64,000 bases of DNA, taken from positions 143,384,780-143,448,779 of the forward strand of contig CM038041.1 in assembly GCA_021397845.1 (NCBI GenBank), given 5' to 3'. The translations under genes and the position numbers were made by a program. Shown here one piece after another: positions 21,785 through 33,342 of the stretch; within the stretch, counting starts at the first letter, position 1, and the number at the start of each line of letters is the position of its first letter. Origin of the DNA: Areca catechu. Lineage: Eukaryota > Streptophyta > Magnoliopsida > Arecales > Arecaceae. The notes beneath the pieces are model-generated. The model was not told where the DNA came from, did not search any database, and saw nothing but the letters and a program-made list of their open reading frames with translations.

Positions 21785-23095
21785 TGATGCGGGACGACTC
21801 TAAGACTGCTAAACATACATGAAAAATAGTAAAATAATTTTTTTATGACTTTTATAATTTTATTTGCAGGTTAGATTTTCAAAATAAAGTAAGAACTAGT
21901 GGAAAGACTAGCAGTGCAAATAATCATTGGATCGCAGGCAAACTCATGCAAACCAATAAAATATCCAGGACTCGAGAGTTGAGAAACTCCCGGATTATGA
22001 TAGTTTGTCTTCATCAAATCAAATAATCAGAGAAGGGAAGGTTTCTTACCAATCAGAGGTTAAATTTCAGTAGCAGAAGGGAACACTCGCACTCTGATCG
22101 GAGCTTTGACGAAGAAGCCTTATTTCTCTTGAATCTGATGATGGATCTGGGCAGTCCGAGCAGCAAAGAAGGCCTCCTCAGGAAAGGGGAAGCACCTCAG
22201 GGATCCTACAAGCATCAGAGGTTAATCAAAATAGCAAGTAAAAATTAGAAAAGGAACTAGGGTTTAGAAGGAATTGGAATCAGGGTTAGATGATGGCAGC
22301 CAGGGAAGAAGAAGCTCCTTGTCTTGGATGGTAGCAAGGGCTTCAATCCCTTGGGTGTGGCTGATCTCCAGGGATGCAGGAGGGTGCTAGGGCAGCAGGG
22401 TTTCAATCCAGGAATACAAGGAGAGCACTCAAAGAAAGAACCAAAACTCAAACTCAAGATAATTTAACAAAATTTCAGCAAAGATTTATTCATAAGAAAA
22501 AGATGATTACAAGAGGGGGAGGAGTAGGGTATTTATAGAGTTCCCATGCCCTCACTAACCATGGTTACACTTGGGTTACAAATTCTCTTTCAAATTGGAA
22601 TACAAGTCCTTTCCTAGCTAGGTTAGAATTACAAAGTTTAAAAGGATTAGAAATCCTAATTAGGTTAGGAATAAACTTGGTCTTCTCCTTCTTCTCTTCA
22701 ACTTGGACTTGGTCAAACCTCTTTGGACATGGTCAACACTTCAAGGACACCTAGGGGGCATGTTGGGCCTCTAGGAGTAGCAAGGGGCTGGCCCAAAGGG
22801 GCTTGGGTGCATGGGTTTGGGCCTCTGGAAACTGTGGTGGCCTGGTAGCCTGTAGTAGGAATATTCCCTGGAATCTTGCTTCTTAAGGGCATTGGCTTGG
22901 CACTTGGGCTTGATTTCTTTGGACTGGGATGCAGGTGGACCTCTAAAATCATGGATGCCCTAGTTTAGGAATATGCTCTAGCATTTGGGGAGGAATCTGG
23001 GTATCTGGAGGACATCTGAAAAGAATCAGGATTTCTGGAAGCATCTTGGATCCTAGGTTGTCACACAAAATCCAATGGGCTAATGTAGCGACCTC
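21785..23095 (-). repeat. solo LTR, family of the 37526 and 40809 LTRs
   Basis: On the minus strand it ends ..CTAAGACTGCT...-type sequence inverted to TGATGCGGGACGACTC at 21785, the counterpart of the end at 38906. A minus TATA box (CTCTATAAATACCC) lies at about 22526-22539, and the AGGGCATGGGAAC and TTGTAATCATCT words match 38130-38190. No internal region accompanies it. The right end is not a clear TG/CA end and merges into Sirevirus LTR sequence at 23096, so that edge is deleted or rearranged. Confidence 0.75.
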
Positions 23096-24893
23096 TGACA
23101 AACTCTTGTTGTTGGATAGTTGCCGTTGTTGTGCTAATGAAGCCTTCTTTAACTTTTCTTTAATGCACTTAAGAGGCTTCCTTTCTTTCTTCAATGAGTG
23201 CTTCAATCTTTAGATGGGAGTTGGTGAAGAATGAAGACTGTCTTGAATGCTCACTTGTGCTCACAAAGAAAACTTTTTTGTATTCAATTAAGCATCCTCT
23301 ATTTAATCACTAACTTTGAATCACTTTATATGGTCTCTTGTACTTGTTTCTGAAGGATATAGCCATTACAGTTCGTTGGGATTCAAAAACTAGCCGTTGG
23401 AGCACCTTTTTGCATTCAAAAAAGAATTCTAGAACTATCCGTTATGTACATGGAAATGACACTAGAGTCGGCTTGGATTCTTTCGAGTTGGCTCGGATCC
23501 TTCGGGTCGAATGGTCGAGTCACCACTTCTTCAGCTGGGTCGGCTCTTTGTCTCTGGGTACAAAAACCACACTTTGGATGAGTCAACTCAATTCCTATCG
23601 GGTCAGCTCGAACACTCATCATTGAAATCATTATACCGAAGGAGTCGGCTCGCTTCTACTTGGGTCATCTCGAAATCTTAGAATTTGAATTCTTCACTCT
23701 GGAGGAGTCAGCTCGTTGTAGTTCGGGTCAGCTCGCTTTCATAGGTCTTCAAAATTTATTCTGGCAGAGTCGGCTCATTCTTGTTGGGGTCGACTCGCCT
23801 GGCTTGTTCTTAAAAAACTACATAAATGGACTCTGGAAGAGTCAGCTCGGACTCCTTGAGTTGGCTCGGATTTACTCGAGTCGGCTCAAATTCCTTCGAG
23901 TCGGCTCGGATTGCTGCATGCCAGAATCCTCAGTGTGTGCCATGAGATAGAGTCGGCTTTTCTTCTGATTGGGTCGACTCAAGTGAGTTCTTCAGGAATT
24001 TTACAATCAGACTTAAGAACACTCTCACCAAAACTCTCAAACATTTAATACAAACCAACTCAAATTAAGTCCAGAGCACAACACGCATAGAAGTAACCCA
24101 GCTTCATGATTTTAAAAGGTTTTTCAAGGGGTTCTTCTTTACATAACACTCATACAATATTACTTAACATACTCAATAGAATAAAGTAGGAGCAATTGAT
24201 AATCAATAAGAATCATCTTACAAAACTTGTGAAACACTTGAGAGTAGTTAGTAATATATGTGCATGCTCCAATGTTTTGTTATCATCAAAATCACTCAAG
24301 GGGCCAACACTTAACTGGTCAAAAGGTTAGTTATGGAATGGAGAAGTGTGGCACACAAAATAAAGAGACGCGTCCCTTCATATTTGGTGGGCAATTATAA
24401 ATTCAGAAGTCCTTCTATTTGAAGGCTTATGGTTCTTTGATACAACCTTCAGAATCCCATGTCTCTTAGCCAGATCTTGATCGATTACTTGGCACATGGC
24501 AAGTGGAAAAATTGCTAGAAAATTGAAGAGATACATATGTCTCTTGGTGTAGTGATATGGCATGATGTGGCATATCAAGATAAAACCTTTCACCCAAGGG
24601 ACTCCTTCTGCTTAAAGGGTCCTATCTATTCATTAGAAAATTACATCAAGGGCTAAGAAAAAGGTTTATTAGGAACCCCTCACTTAGTATATAAATGTAT
24701 CGATATTATGATGCAAACAAGATATATAAGAAATCTTTATCTCTCTTCCTTCTCTTAGGACAAAAAGTCTTCTTTAAGACAAGGCTTGTCATTTTAAGAC
24801 AAGAGTCTGGAAAGAGATATAGGAGGGATAATCGGATTCTAAGAGAGGATTTAGAGATCTCTGAGTGCCCTATAGGAGGGTGGGGTTCTCAAG
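23096..24893 (-). repeat. duplicated junction: partial Sirevirus LTR plus copia LTR fragment
   Basis: 23096-24309 matches 32976-34189 (Sirevirus LTR to its end ..CCAACA). 24310-24893 matches 34190-34760 (copia LTR, same CTTAA insertion point). Because both parts and the insertion point coincide, this is a copy of the right-hand junction and not an independent insertion. The copies differ by roughly 5%. 24893 then joins Sirevirus internal sequence at 24894. Confidence 0.85.
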
Positions 24894-25466
24894 TCTTTCA
24901 AGGAATTTTTCTTAACTCATAAAGTGTATTTCTCAAGTCTTTCAAGGAGTTTTTCATGTATCAGAGCTCATGTTTCAAGGTTTCTAAGAAACTTTTATGT
25001 ATCAGAGCATATATATACTAAGGAAATCTTCATGTATCAGAGCATGAGAAAAAATCTTTATGTACCAGAGCATGTATCAAGAAGATTTTCAGGAGAAATA
25101 ATGTTCATGAGAGCATATCCTGCAATATTAATGTTTATGTATCTGAGCAAAGCAATAGAGCATATTATGTATCAAAGCATATAGATTTTATCCTTTTCAT
25201 GCAAGTACATAAATTTCTCCCCCTTTTTGTCATAAATCAGAAAGGTGAAGTCAGTAAAGCTCATTTTGAAATAGATAGAGAAAGTTTTTAAGATTTGTTT
25301 AAGATAATTTCACTTTCTCAAAATTATGAAGATATTCTATTAAAAAAGCATTAGAATCAATCAAAGTAAAAATAACACTCTAGTACAAAAGTACCCAAAA
25401 TGAAGATGTTCATTTCTTTCATCAAAGTTTAGTACATTGAGATAATATTAAAAGAAAGAAAAGATT
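24894..25466 (-). repeat. Sirevirus 3' untranslated part with ATGTATCAGAGCAT repeats
   Basis: Copies of (C/T)ATGTATCAGAGCAT occur at 24955, 24996, 25031, 25059 (TACC variant), 25136 and 25166, 28-70 bases apart, within longer units that also share TTTCAAGG. CTCCCCCTTTTTGTCA at 25217 is a polypurine tract on the element strand. No coding function is seen. Confidence 0.75.
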
Positions 25467-26930
25467 CTAGTCACTATCACTAGAATCAGAAGGGATAACA
25501 TTAGTTGATTTTCCCTTAGCTTTTGAAGGTTTCCTAGAACTGGTTTGCATGTGAGGAGCAGGTTTTTTGGGTGGAATAGAGGAAATGGGAGTTGGATCAA
25601 AATGTCCTGCGGTAGGTGCACAATGAGCTGCCTGAAGCTCTTCAACCTTAGTCATTAATTTCCACAGGAAACTGTTGATGATCTTCAACTCACTTTCCAC
25701 CTTCTTTGTATCTTTGGAAGAAGTCAACTTTTCCATTATGGCCTTGATCTCTCCAACTTCCTTTTGCAGTGAAAGTACTTCTGAAGCTTGAACATTTGCA
25801 TATGCCTCTGCTGAACCTCTCAGCCTTCCAAGTTCTCCTTTTAGTATGCCCAAGTCTTCAGTATAATTGTTTTCTCTTTCCAATTTTTTCTCAACAGCTC
25901 CCATTCTCATTTTTGCTTGATTTAGTTCATCTCTAAACTCATTAAGTCCTTGGTCCACTTTAGATTTAAGATCATTTATCATAGACCCAAAAGAACATAA
26001 CAAATTTTCTGAAAACTTACTGAGCTGTTCTGAGATGTCAACATGATGAACAGTAGTAGGTGCAGGAGCATCAGTAAAAGCAAAGTCAGGTAAAAGGGCA
26101 TCAAAAGATGGCTGAACAGGTGAGTCTGGCTATGGCTCAGTAATAGGAACTGAAGTGTCCTCACTAACCTATAGCTCACCTTCCCCTTCTTATTCTTCAA
26201 TATCAGTTGGAGCATCAGATTTCTTCCTCCAGGTGCCTTCAGAAAGTAGATATCCCATTCTTTTTAGAGTTTTAGCTGTATTTGTATCAGTATGAAAGAG
26301 TGATCTGCTATCTTCTCCAGATAAATCTACATGTGCAACTTGGAAGAACAATGTCAAAATCATTCCATATGGTAGACAAGCTTTTACTTTTCTGATTGCT
26401 TCCTTCATTTGAGATAACATGATTGCAGGAAGATTAATCTTGTCTCCATGAATTAAAAGCTCCATAAAGCATAAGTCCCTCTCACTTACCCAGTCAAATC
26501 GTCCCGTTTAAGGTAGGAAAATTTGACTGATGAAGCTGTGAAGGAGTCGCATTTCTACTGACAAGGAGCTAGCTTTTAGAATGCCAATTTCATTCACTTC
26601 TTCCTATTCCAAAACTGTTTGAAGTGCTTTTGCCATGTCTTTTAAGACTAAGTGTCCAATCCCTTCAAAGGGCATTTCCAACATGTTGCCAAGACTTTCT
26701 TCAGGAATTATAATCCTTTTTTCTTTTACAACTGATTCAATATGCTGCTCTCCAAGTCTCAAATTTTTATAAAATACCATGAGCAAGCTTGGATAAGTGA
26801 GAATATTTAAAGAACACATAAAATCCCAACCTTGGTTTTCAATCAAATCTCCAACAATCAACCCTATTTCTTTGAAAAATCGAAATAGAATCCATCTACC
26901 TATCATGACGGGTCTCATTCCCAATGACAT
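25467..26930 (-). pseudogene. env-like protein of the Sirevirus
   Basis: The N-terminal part (26930-26604) has the plant-transposon-protein pattern seen in such ORFs (a PSLLMVFYKNLR segment followed by KEKRIIIPEESLGNMLEMP). The middle (26465-26190) is helical. The C-terminal part (26003-25467) is a long charged helix with heptad-like Leu spacing (coiled coil), a Pro-rich stretch and an acidic SDSSDSD end. Stops at about 26604, 26190 and 26160 break it. There is no retroviral surface or fusion motif, so env-like is a positional name only. Confidence 0.7.
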
Positions 26931-27406
26931 TTACTGTCGAGGAGAAGGGGAGCTCGGTTCTTCAACAGGTTGAGTCGGAATCCATGAGGAGCTTTCTTCT
27001 CGGAACTTGGAGTGCCTTTCTTGTGGAGCTTGCTCAGTTTCTCAACGAGGTCTCTTCCCAACAGCCTTTCATGGAGCCATTCCCACAAAGACACAGTGAT
27101 CCAAGGTGGTTTTGAGGGGAAATGTTTTTTTTTTGGAAAAGAGGTTTCGGAGGGAAGGAACGAGGAGCCGAAGAAAGAAATGCAAAGAAAAAACCCTACA
27201 TCTTGACTTAAGAAAGAGTCAGCCCGACATCCAAGTCGACTCGACCAACATGACTTCTGCTTGAGTCGGCTCGAGTAGAGGAAGCACAAAAAATAAATTG
27301 AAGCCTTACTCAAAAAAAATTTTCAATGAAAGAACATAGATAAATAGAATGTGGAGGTTATCTAGATAGTGTTTCCTTAAGTTTGAGGGAAACTAGGTTG
27401 AGGTTT
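26931..27406. other. spacer between RNase H and env-like frame
   Basis: Mostly non-coding in the element direction. It includes two clusters of GAGTCGGCTCGAG-like words (27216-27278), the same words that crowd the LTR. A minus open stretch at 27313-26915 may hold the start of the env-like gene in another frame. Confidence 0.5.
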
Positions 27407-28959
27407 CTAAAGAGGATCACATAAACCTAGTTCACATCTAATCATTACAAACCTATCATAATTCAAAGGTTTAGTAAAAATATCAGCAAGTTGGTTTTTA
27501 GTTGGCACAAATTCAAGTACTATATCATTGTTCAAAACATGATCTCTTATAAAATGGTGCCTAATTTCAATATGCTTAGTTCTTGAATGCTGAACAGAAT
27601 TTTTGATTAAATTTATAGCACTTGTGTTATCACATTTGATTGAAATTTTAGATTGTGTAACACCAAAATCTTCTAGCTGTTGTTTAATCCCAAGCACTTA
27701 AGCACAACAACTACCACTAGCAACGTACTCTACCTCGGCAGTGGACAATGCTATGGAGTTTTGCTTCATACAGTGCCATGAGAATAAATTCAATCCTAGA
27801 AATTGGCATGTTCCACTAGTACTCTTTCTATCAATTTTACATCCAGCATAGTCAGCATCCAAAAAACTAATTAAATTTAACGAAGATTTTTTAGAATACC
27901 AAAGACCTAAATTACTTGTACCTCTTAGATATTTGATAATTCTTTTAATAGCAAGCATGTGTGATTCCTTAGGATTTGATTGAAAATGAGCACACACACA
28001 TACACTATACAAGATATCAAGTCTACTGGCAGTAAGATATAACAACGATCCAATCATACCTTGATAGAGCTTTTGATCGATGTTACAACCATCTTCATCT
28101 TTGTCTAGTCTGCAAGTAGGGCTCATGCGTATGCTAGCTTCTTTGCTTGTCTCCATGCTAAATTTTTTGATTATTTTGTTGATATACTTTGCTTGGTTTG
28201 TGAAGATCCCTTCCTTTGTTTGTTTTATTTGTAATCCAAGGAAGTAGTTGAGTTCACTAATAAGGCTCATTTCAAACTCGCCCTGCATCAACTTAGCAAA
28301 TTCTCCACAAAGGTTTTCATTAGTTGCACCAAATATGATATCGTCAATGTAAATCTATACAACTAACATGTAATTCCCTTTTTTCTTAATAAAAAGGGTT
28401 TTGTTAACATTTCCTCTTTTGAAATCATTTACAAGCAAAAATTTGCTAAGTCTATCATACCAGGCCCTAGGTGCTTGTTTCAAACCATATAAAGCTTTAT
28501 TTAATTTAAACGCATGATTTGGAAAAGCATAATTTTCGAAACCTGATGGCTGTTCTACAAAAACTTGTTCAGAAATAAATCCATTTAGAAAAGTACTTTT
28601 GACATCCATTTGGAATAGTTTAAAATTCATGTAGCAAGCAAATACAAGAAGTAATCTAATGGCCTCAAGTCTTGCTACAGGTACAAAAGTTTCATCAAAG
28701 TCTATTCCTTCTTCCTAGTTGTATCCTTTAGCTACCAACCTTGCTTTATTTCTCATAACCTTACCATTCTCATCTAATTTGTTCATATAGACCCATTGGT
28801 TCCTATGATGGGATGGTCTAGAGGTCTACTAACAAGAGTCCAAACATTATTCCTTTCAAACTGGTTTAATTCTTCATGCATGGCCATCATCCAGTTTGGA
28901 TCAGTTTCAGCTTCTTCTAAACTTTGTGGTTCAATTTGTGAAACAAAGGCTAGGTAGTC
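27407..28959 (-). pseudogene. reverse transcriptase and RNase H of the Sirevirus
   Basis: 28630-28355 carries MDVKSTFLNGFI, EQPSGFEN and ALYGLKQAPRAWYDRL. The next codon after MLVV is TAG, directly followed by IYIDDIIFG, so one stop cuts the protein just before the catalytic YIDD. 28291-27698 and 27697-27407 hold the connection and RNase H (YLTASRLDILYSVC, ADYAGCKIDRKSTSGTCQFLG, KCDNTSAINL), split by a single stop. A frameshift at about 28783 separates this part from the preceding frame. Confidence 0.92.
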
Positions 28960-29947
28960 ATGTGCATCTCTATGTGCAGACCTAGTCCTAACACCATGAG
29001 AAGGATCACCAATAATTAGATCTTTAGGATGTGAGGTTATATACCTCCATTCCTTTGGTAAATCAGTATGATCCTTACTTACCATTTTATTTCCATCTTG
29101 TGTTGGCTTGTCTTGTATGCTTAGATCTTCCATCTCATTTTGGAGTGTACATACATCATTGTCTACCCACTCATCTTTTCTAGATGGTGAGGGGTTAGCT
29201 TCATGAAAAACAACATGAATTGACTCTTCTACAGTAAGAGTCCTCTTATTGAATACTCTATATGCTTTGCTGTGCAGTGAATAACCAAGGAATATGGATT
29301 CATCGGATTTTGCATTAAATTTTTCTAGGTTATCTTTACCATTATTCAACACAAAGCATTTACACCCAAAAACATGATAATAGTTAATATTAGGTTTTCT
29401 TCTATTCCAAAGCTCATAGGGGGTTTCTTTGAAATTGGGCATATTAAAACATGGTTCAATATGTAACAGGCAGTGTTCACTGCTTCTGCCCAAAAGTACC
29501 TTGAAAGATTGCCTTCACACAATATAGTTCAGGCCATTTCTTCCAAAGTCTTATTCTTTCTCTCTACAACACCATTTTGTTGTGGTGTTCTAGGAGCAGA
29601 GAAGTTGTGATCAATGTCGTGCTCAGTACAATATTCATCAAAAAATTGATTTTGAAATTCAGTCCCGTGATCACTTTTTATAGAAATAATAGAAAGATTT
29701 TTCTCATTTGAAACCTTTTTATAAAATTTTTGAAATACATTAAAGGTTTCATCTTTATATGCGATAAATAATATCCATGTGAATTTAGAAAAGTCATCTA
29801 CAATCACAAGGCCATATTTCATACTACCTAGGCTTGTGGTCCTAGTTGGTCCAAATAAGTCCATGTGAAGTAACTCAAGGGGTCTATTAGTTGAAATTAC
29901 ATTTTTTGATTAACTCCACTAGTTTGTTTGCCTAATTAACAAGCATC
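28960..29947 (-). pseudogene. integrase of the Sirevirus
   Basis: 29864-29529 gives the core: the first catalytic Asp is in MDLFGPT, the second in IKSDHGTEF, and Glu is in QQNGVVERKN. A stop at 29529 interrupts before the C-terminal region (PNFKETPYELW, VFGCKCFVLN, KSDESIFLGYS), which is open from 29493. Upstream zinc residues (WHRRLGHAS) lie in the preceding frame, with a stop after DLDYV. Confidence 0.9.
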
Positions 29948-30470
29948 TCATACATAATCAAGATCTACTTTAAAATATGGCAAACCTCTAACTAGATTCT
30001 TTGAAATTAATTTGGTAATTGTATGCATGCTAGCATGACCTAATCGTCTATGCCAAAGTAAACAAGACTCCTTGATCTTAGCATGCATTGCTACAATACT
30101 AGAACTACTAGTCATGGCTAGATCATTTAGATCTACCACATAAATATTTTCAAGTCTATGACCAATGAATTTATTGCTAGAATCAGGAGAATTAGTTACA
30201 ATACACATAGATGATTCAAAGACAACCTTGAAGCCTTTATCATAAAGTTGACTAATACTTAATAGATTATGCTTTAATTTGTCTACTAGCAATACATCTT
30301 CAATAAACATACAGGGGGTTATCTTGATCTTACCAATTCCAATTATTTTTTCCTTGCCATTATCATCAAAAGTAACCGATCCTCCTTTCATTTGTAAGGT
30401 GATAAACTGGTTCTTATCACCGGTCATATGCCTTGAACAGCCGCTGTCTAGATACCATGTTTCTTAGCAT
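29948..30470 (-). pseudogene. protease and pre-integrase region of the Sirevirus
   Basis: The protease active site reads WYLDSGCSRHMTG (30470-30420), preceded by a stop. It is followed by the usual ITLQMKGGSVTFDDNG, VLLVDKLKHNLLSISQL and the LWHRRLGHAS histidines of the pre-integrase zinc region. Open from 30427 to 29948. Confidence 0.88.
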
Positions 30471-30818
30471 TCAGTGCTGTAAGACAATCCTACAAAATAA
30501 TTAAGGAGTAATTTTAGGTACCCAAGCTAACTTGGATCCTTTCAGGTTAGCAAAATTGGTTCCTTTTGGAACCCAAACAGTTTTGAATTTTATTGCACCA
30601 ATCTTAGAAATTTTTAAAGAGTTGCATTGGTGAAATTTATGCCCAAATCTATGACATGCATAGCAAACAATTTTGTCATTTTTGAATGACGCATGCTTTG
30701 AAGCTTTAACAGATATAGAAATGGATATGTTTGGCTTGAAAGATTTTTTAACAGAAATCTTAGGAATGTACTTTAAGCCTTTTGTAATAGAATTTGAAGG
30801 AAATGAACCAAAACCCTT

Positions 30819-32384
30819 TTAAGATTTAGTGTTTGAAGCTGAAGCTTTTGAAGATACAAATTTTGTTACTGAAATTCCTTTAGCATTTAAAGCATTAAAT
30901 CCAATTCTAGCTTTGCTTTCTGAATCTCTTTGTTCTTTTAGAATTAGCTCAAGCTTATTAGAACTCAAAGTAAGTTTTTCTACGAGAGGCTTTAGCTTTT
31001 CAACCTCCTTTTTTAAATCATTATTTTCGGTAATTAGAGCTTTGTTTATCTTAATTAAATAATTCTTCTCAATTTTCAAAGCTGTAACATTATCAGAAAA
31101 AATATTTAGTTCTTTTTGCAAAATAATACTCTTTTCTGAAATTTCATCCTTGTCTTATAGCAATAAATCATTTTGTTTCTTCAAGGATTTAATTTTAACC
31201 CCAGCTTTCTTGAATTTAGCAAGCAAGTCATGAAAAGCATAATTCAATTCATCAAAAGTAAATTCAGTTTGAAGCTCAGGGGATGATACCTCATTTTCAA
31301 GATCCATTAAACAGAAGTTCACGATTTTTGTGGTCTCTTCTTCTTCAGTAGATGTGGATGCTTCGCTGTCGCTCCACGTCACTACCATAGCTCTGTTTTT
31401 CTTTTTTTTGATGCTCTTTTTTAGTATAGTCTGGTCGAATGTGCCCTAGTTTCTTGCATTCGTAGCATACAAGCACTTCTTTTTCCTTCTCTTTTTTCTT
31501 GTCCCTTTTCTTGCTGTATTCTTTGTTCTTTTGGAATTTCCTATAGTTTCTTCCTTTCCTTCTTCCCAAGAACCTTTTGAACCTCCTAACGACCATAGCA
31601 ACATCTTCATCTTCCATGTCATTTTTAGTGGAGGAGCAGTCTTCTTCCGATTCATCATCATCCTTTCTTGAATCCACTACAGCTTTGAAGGCAATAGATT
31701 TTTTCTTCTTTTGATCATCCTCAGTTCTGTGCTACATGGTCAATTCGTGAGTGATGAAAGATCCTAGCAGTTCATCCAGCAGTAGAGTATTAGATCTTTC
31801 ACTTCCTGGATGACAGTCACTTTTGGATCCCATTTGTCCGAAAGAGATCTTAAAATCTTCTGTACAAGGTCAGCATTGGAATATACCCTGTCAAGACTTT
31901 TTAAGCCATTAATAATATCAGTGAAGCATGAAAACATAGCAGATATTGTTTCATTAAGATCCATTTTAAATAACTCGTAACTATGTACAAGAAGATTAAT
32001 TTTTGAGGACTTCACTTGGGAAGTTCTTTCGTGGGTCACCTCAAGTTTATCCCAAATTTTCTTTGCAAAAGAGTAAAAGGAAATTCGATTAAACTCATTG
32101 CTGTCCAAAGCACAATATAGCAAATTCATTGCTTTGGCATTTAATTCATCCATTTTCATGTCGTGTTTGTCCCAATTCTTTTCAGGTTTTGGAACGTCCA
32201 CTCCATTGAATTTAACCATGGGGATATGTGGACCCTTCAGAATGACCTTCCATAACTGAAAATCAACTACTTGAATATAAATTTTAATCCTAGCTTTCTA
32301 GTATGCATAATTGGTGCCAGTGAAGAGTGGAGGTCTATTGATTGATTGGCCTTCGGCCAAGGATGTACTCATCGGATGAGCCAT
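30819..32384 (-). pseudogene. gag: gag of the Sirevirus
   Basis: The likely start is the ATG at 32384-32382, 46 bases inside the primer site. A TAG replaces a Trp codon in the early NYAY-KAR context (near 32297). 32219-31764 is the copia gag domain (FNRISFYSFAKKIWDKLEVTHE). 31677-31345 is Lys/Glu-rich with a zinc knuckle CYECKKLGHIRPDY, where the last ligand is Tyr (TAT) instead of Cys. 31388-30819 is a coiled-coil-like tail. Several stops. Confidence 0.87.
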
Positions 32385-32414
32385 CAATCTTTACTCTAGT
32401 GTATTCAGAGACTC

Positions 32415-32429
32415 TACTCTGATACCAGT
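32415..32429 (-). promoter_or_regulatory. primer binding site of the Sirevirus
   Basis: On the minus strand ACTGGTATCAGAGTAG follows the LTR end ..GGGCAACA. It complements initiator-Met tRNA except at its distal end. Confidence 0.9.
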
Positions 32430-32722
32430 TGTTGCCCAGGTGGCTACCCAAGAGGAAGGTGAATTGAAATTTTAAAAAATAATTACTGCTATAGATATGT
32501 GCTTTTAGAATTCAACTTTTCTTAGTGAAATGTGCTGTGATTATGAATGTAAAGCACAAGCTAAAAGGAAAGAGAAAAGTAGCAATACAAACATCAAAGA
32601 TTATAGTGGTTCGGAGCAAACCCGCTCCTACATCCACTATCCAAGATACCACTTAGGATTTCCACTATATTCATACCTGAATATAGTACGATTGTTTTAC
32701 AGGCTCACAATCTAAACCTATA

Positions 32723-32929
32723 CTAGGTTTTAAACAGGATCACCTAGAACCCAAGTCCCTTTGGTTTTAAAATGGGAGCACCAAAGAAACCTAACTCTTG
32801 GTTTTAACACAGGATAACCAAGAACCTAAGTCCCTTTGGTTTTAAAATAGGAGCACCAAAGAAACCCAACTCTTGGTTTTAACACAGGATCACCAAGAAC
32901 CTATTTGGTTTTAAATTGGGCTCACCAAT
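32723..32929 (-). ncRNA. chain of six short hairpins in the Sirevirus LTR
   Basis: Stems are CTAGGT/ACCTAG (32723-32747), CTTTGGT/ACCAAAG (32759-32786), CTTGGTT/AACCAAG (32797-32822), CTTTGGT/ACCAAAG (32834-32861), CTTGGT/ACCAAG (32872-32897) and TTTGGT/ACCAA (32904-32929). Loops share TTTTAA and GG.(T/G)CA words. Stems vary between units but stay paired. Copy 1 has a similar chain at 7165-7303. Confidence 0.6.
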
Positions 32930-33342
32930 AACCTAAACAACTCACAAAGAAGATGAAAGTAATTGCAACAATAAATGACAAACTCTTGTTGTCGGATAGT
33001 TGCCGTTGTTACACTGATGAAGCCTTCTTTAACTTTTCTTTAAAGCACTTGAGAGGCTTCCTTTCTTTCTTCAATGAGTGCTTCAATCTTCAGATGGGAG
33101 TTGGTGAAGAATGAAGACTGTCTTGAATGCTCACTTGTGCTCACAAAGAAAACTTTTCTGTATTCAATTAAGCATCCTCTATTTAATCACTACTTTTGAA
33201 TCCCTTTATATGGTTTCTTGTACTTGTTTCTAAAGGATATAGCCATTGCAGTTCGTTGGGATTCAAAAACTAGCCATTGGAGCACCTTTTTGCATTCAAA
33301 AAAGAATTCTAGAACTAGCCATTATATACCTAGAAATGACAC

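Noticed and set aside
24996..25180. TATCAGAGC words as additional primer binding sites for this element.
   Set aside because: They are on the strand opposite to the element's RNA and do not follow an LTR end; the tRNA-mimic reading is reported instead as a hypothesis.
25467..26930. A true retroviral-type envelope gene.
   Set aside because: No signal peptide, transmembrane anchor, furin site or fusion peptide is seen; a coiled coil and plant-transposon domain fit the Sirevirus extra ORF better.
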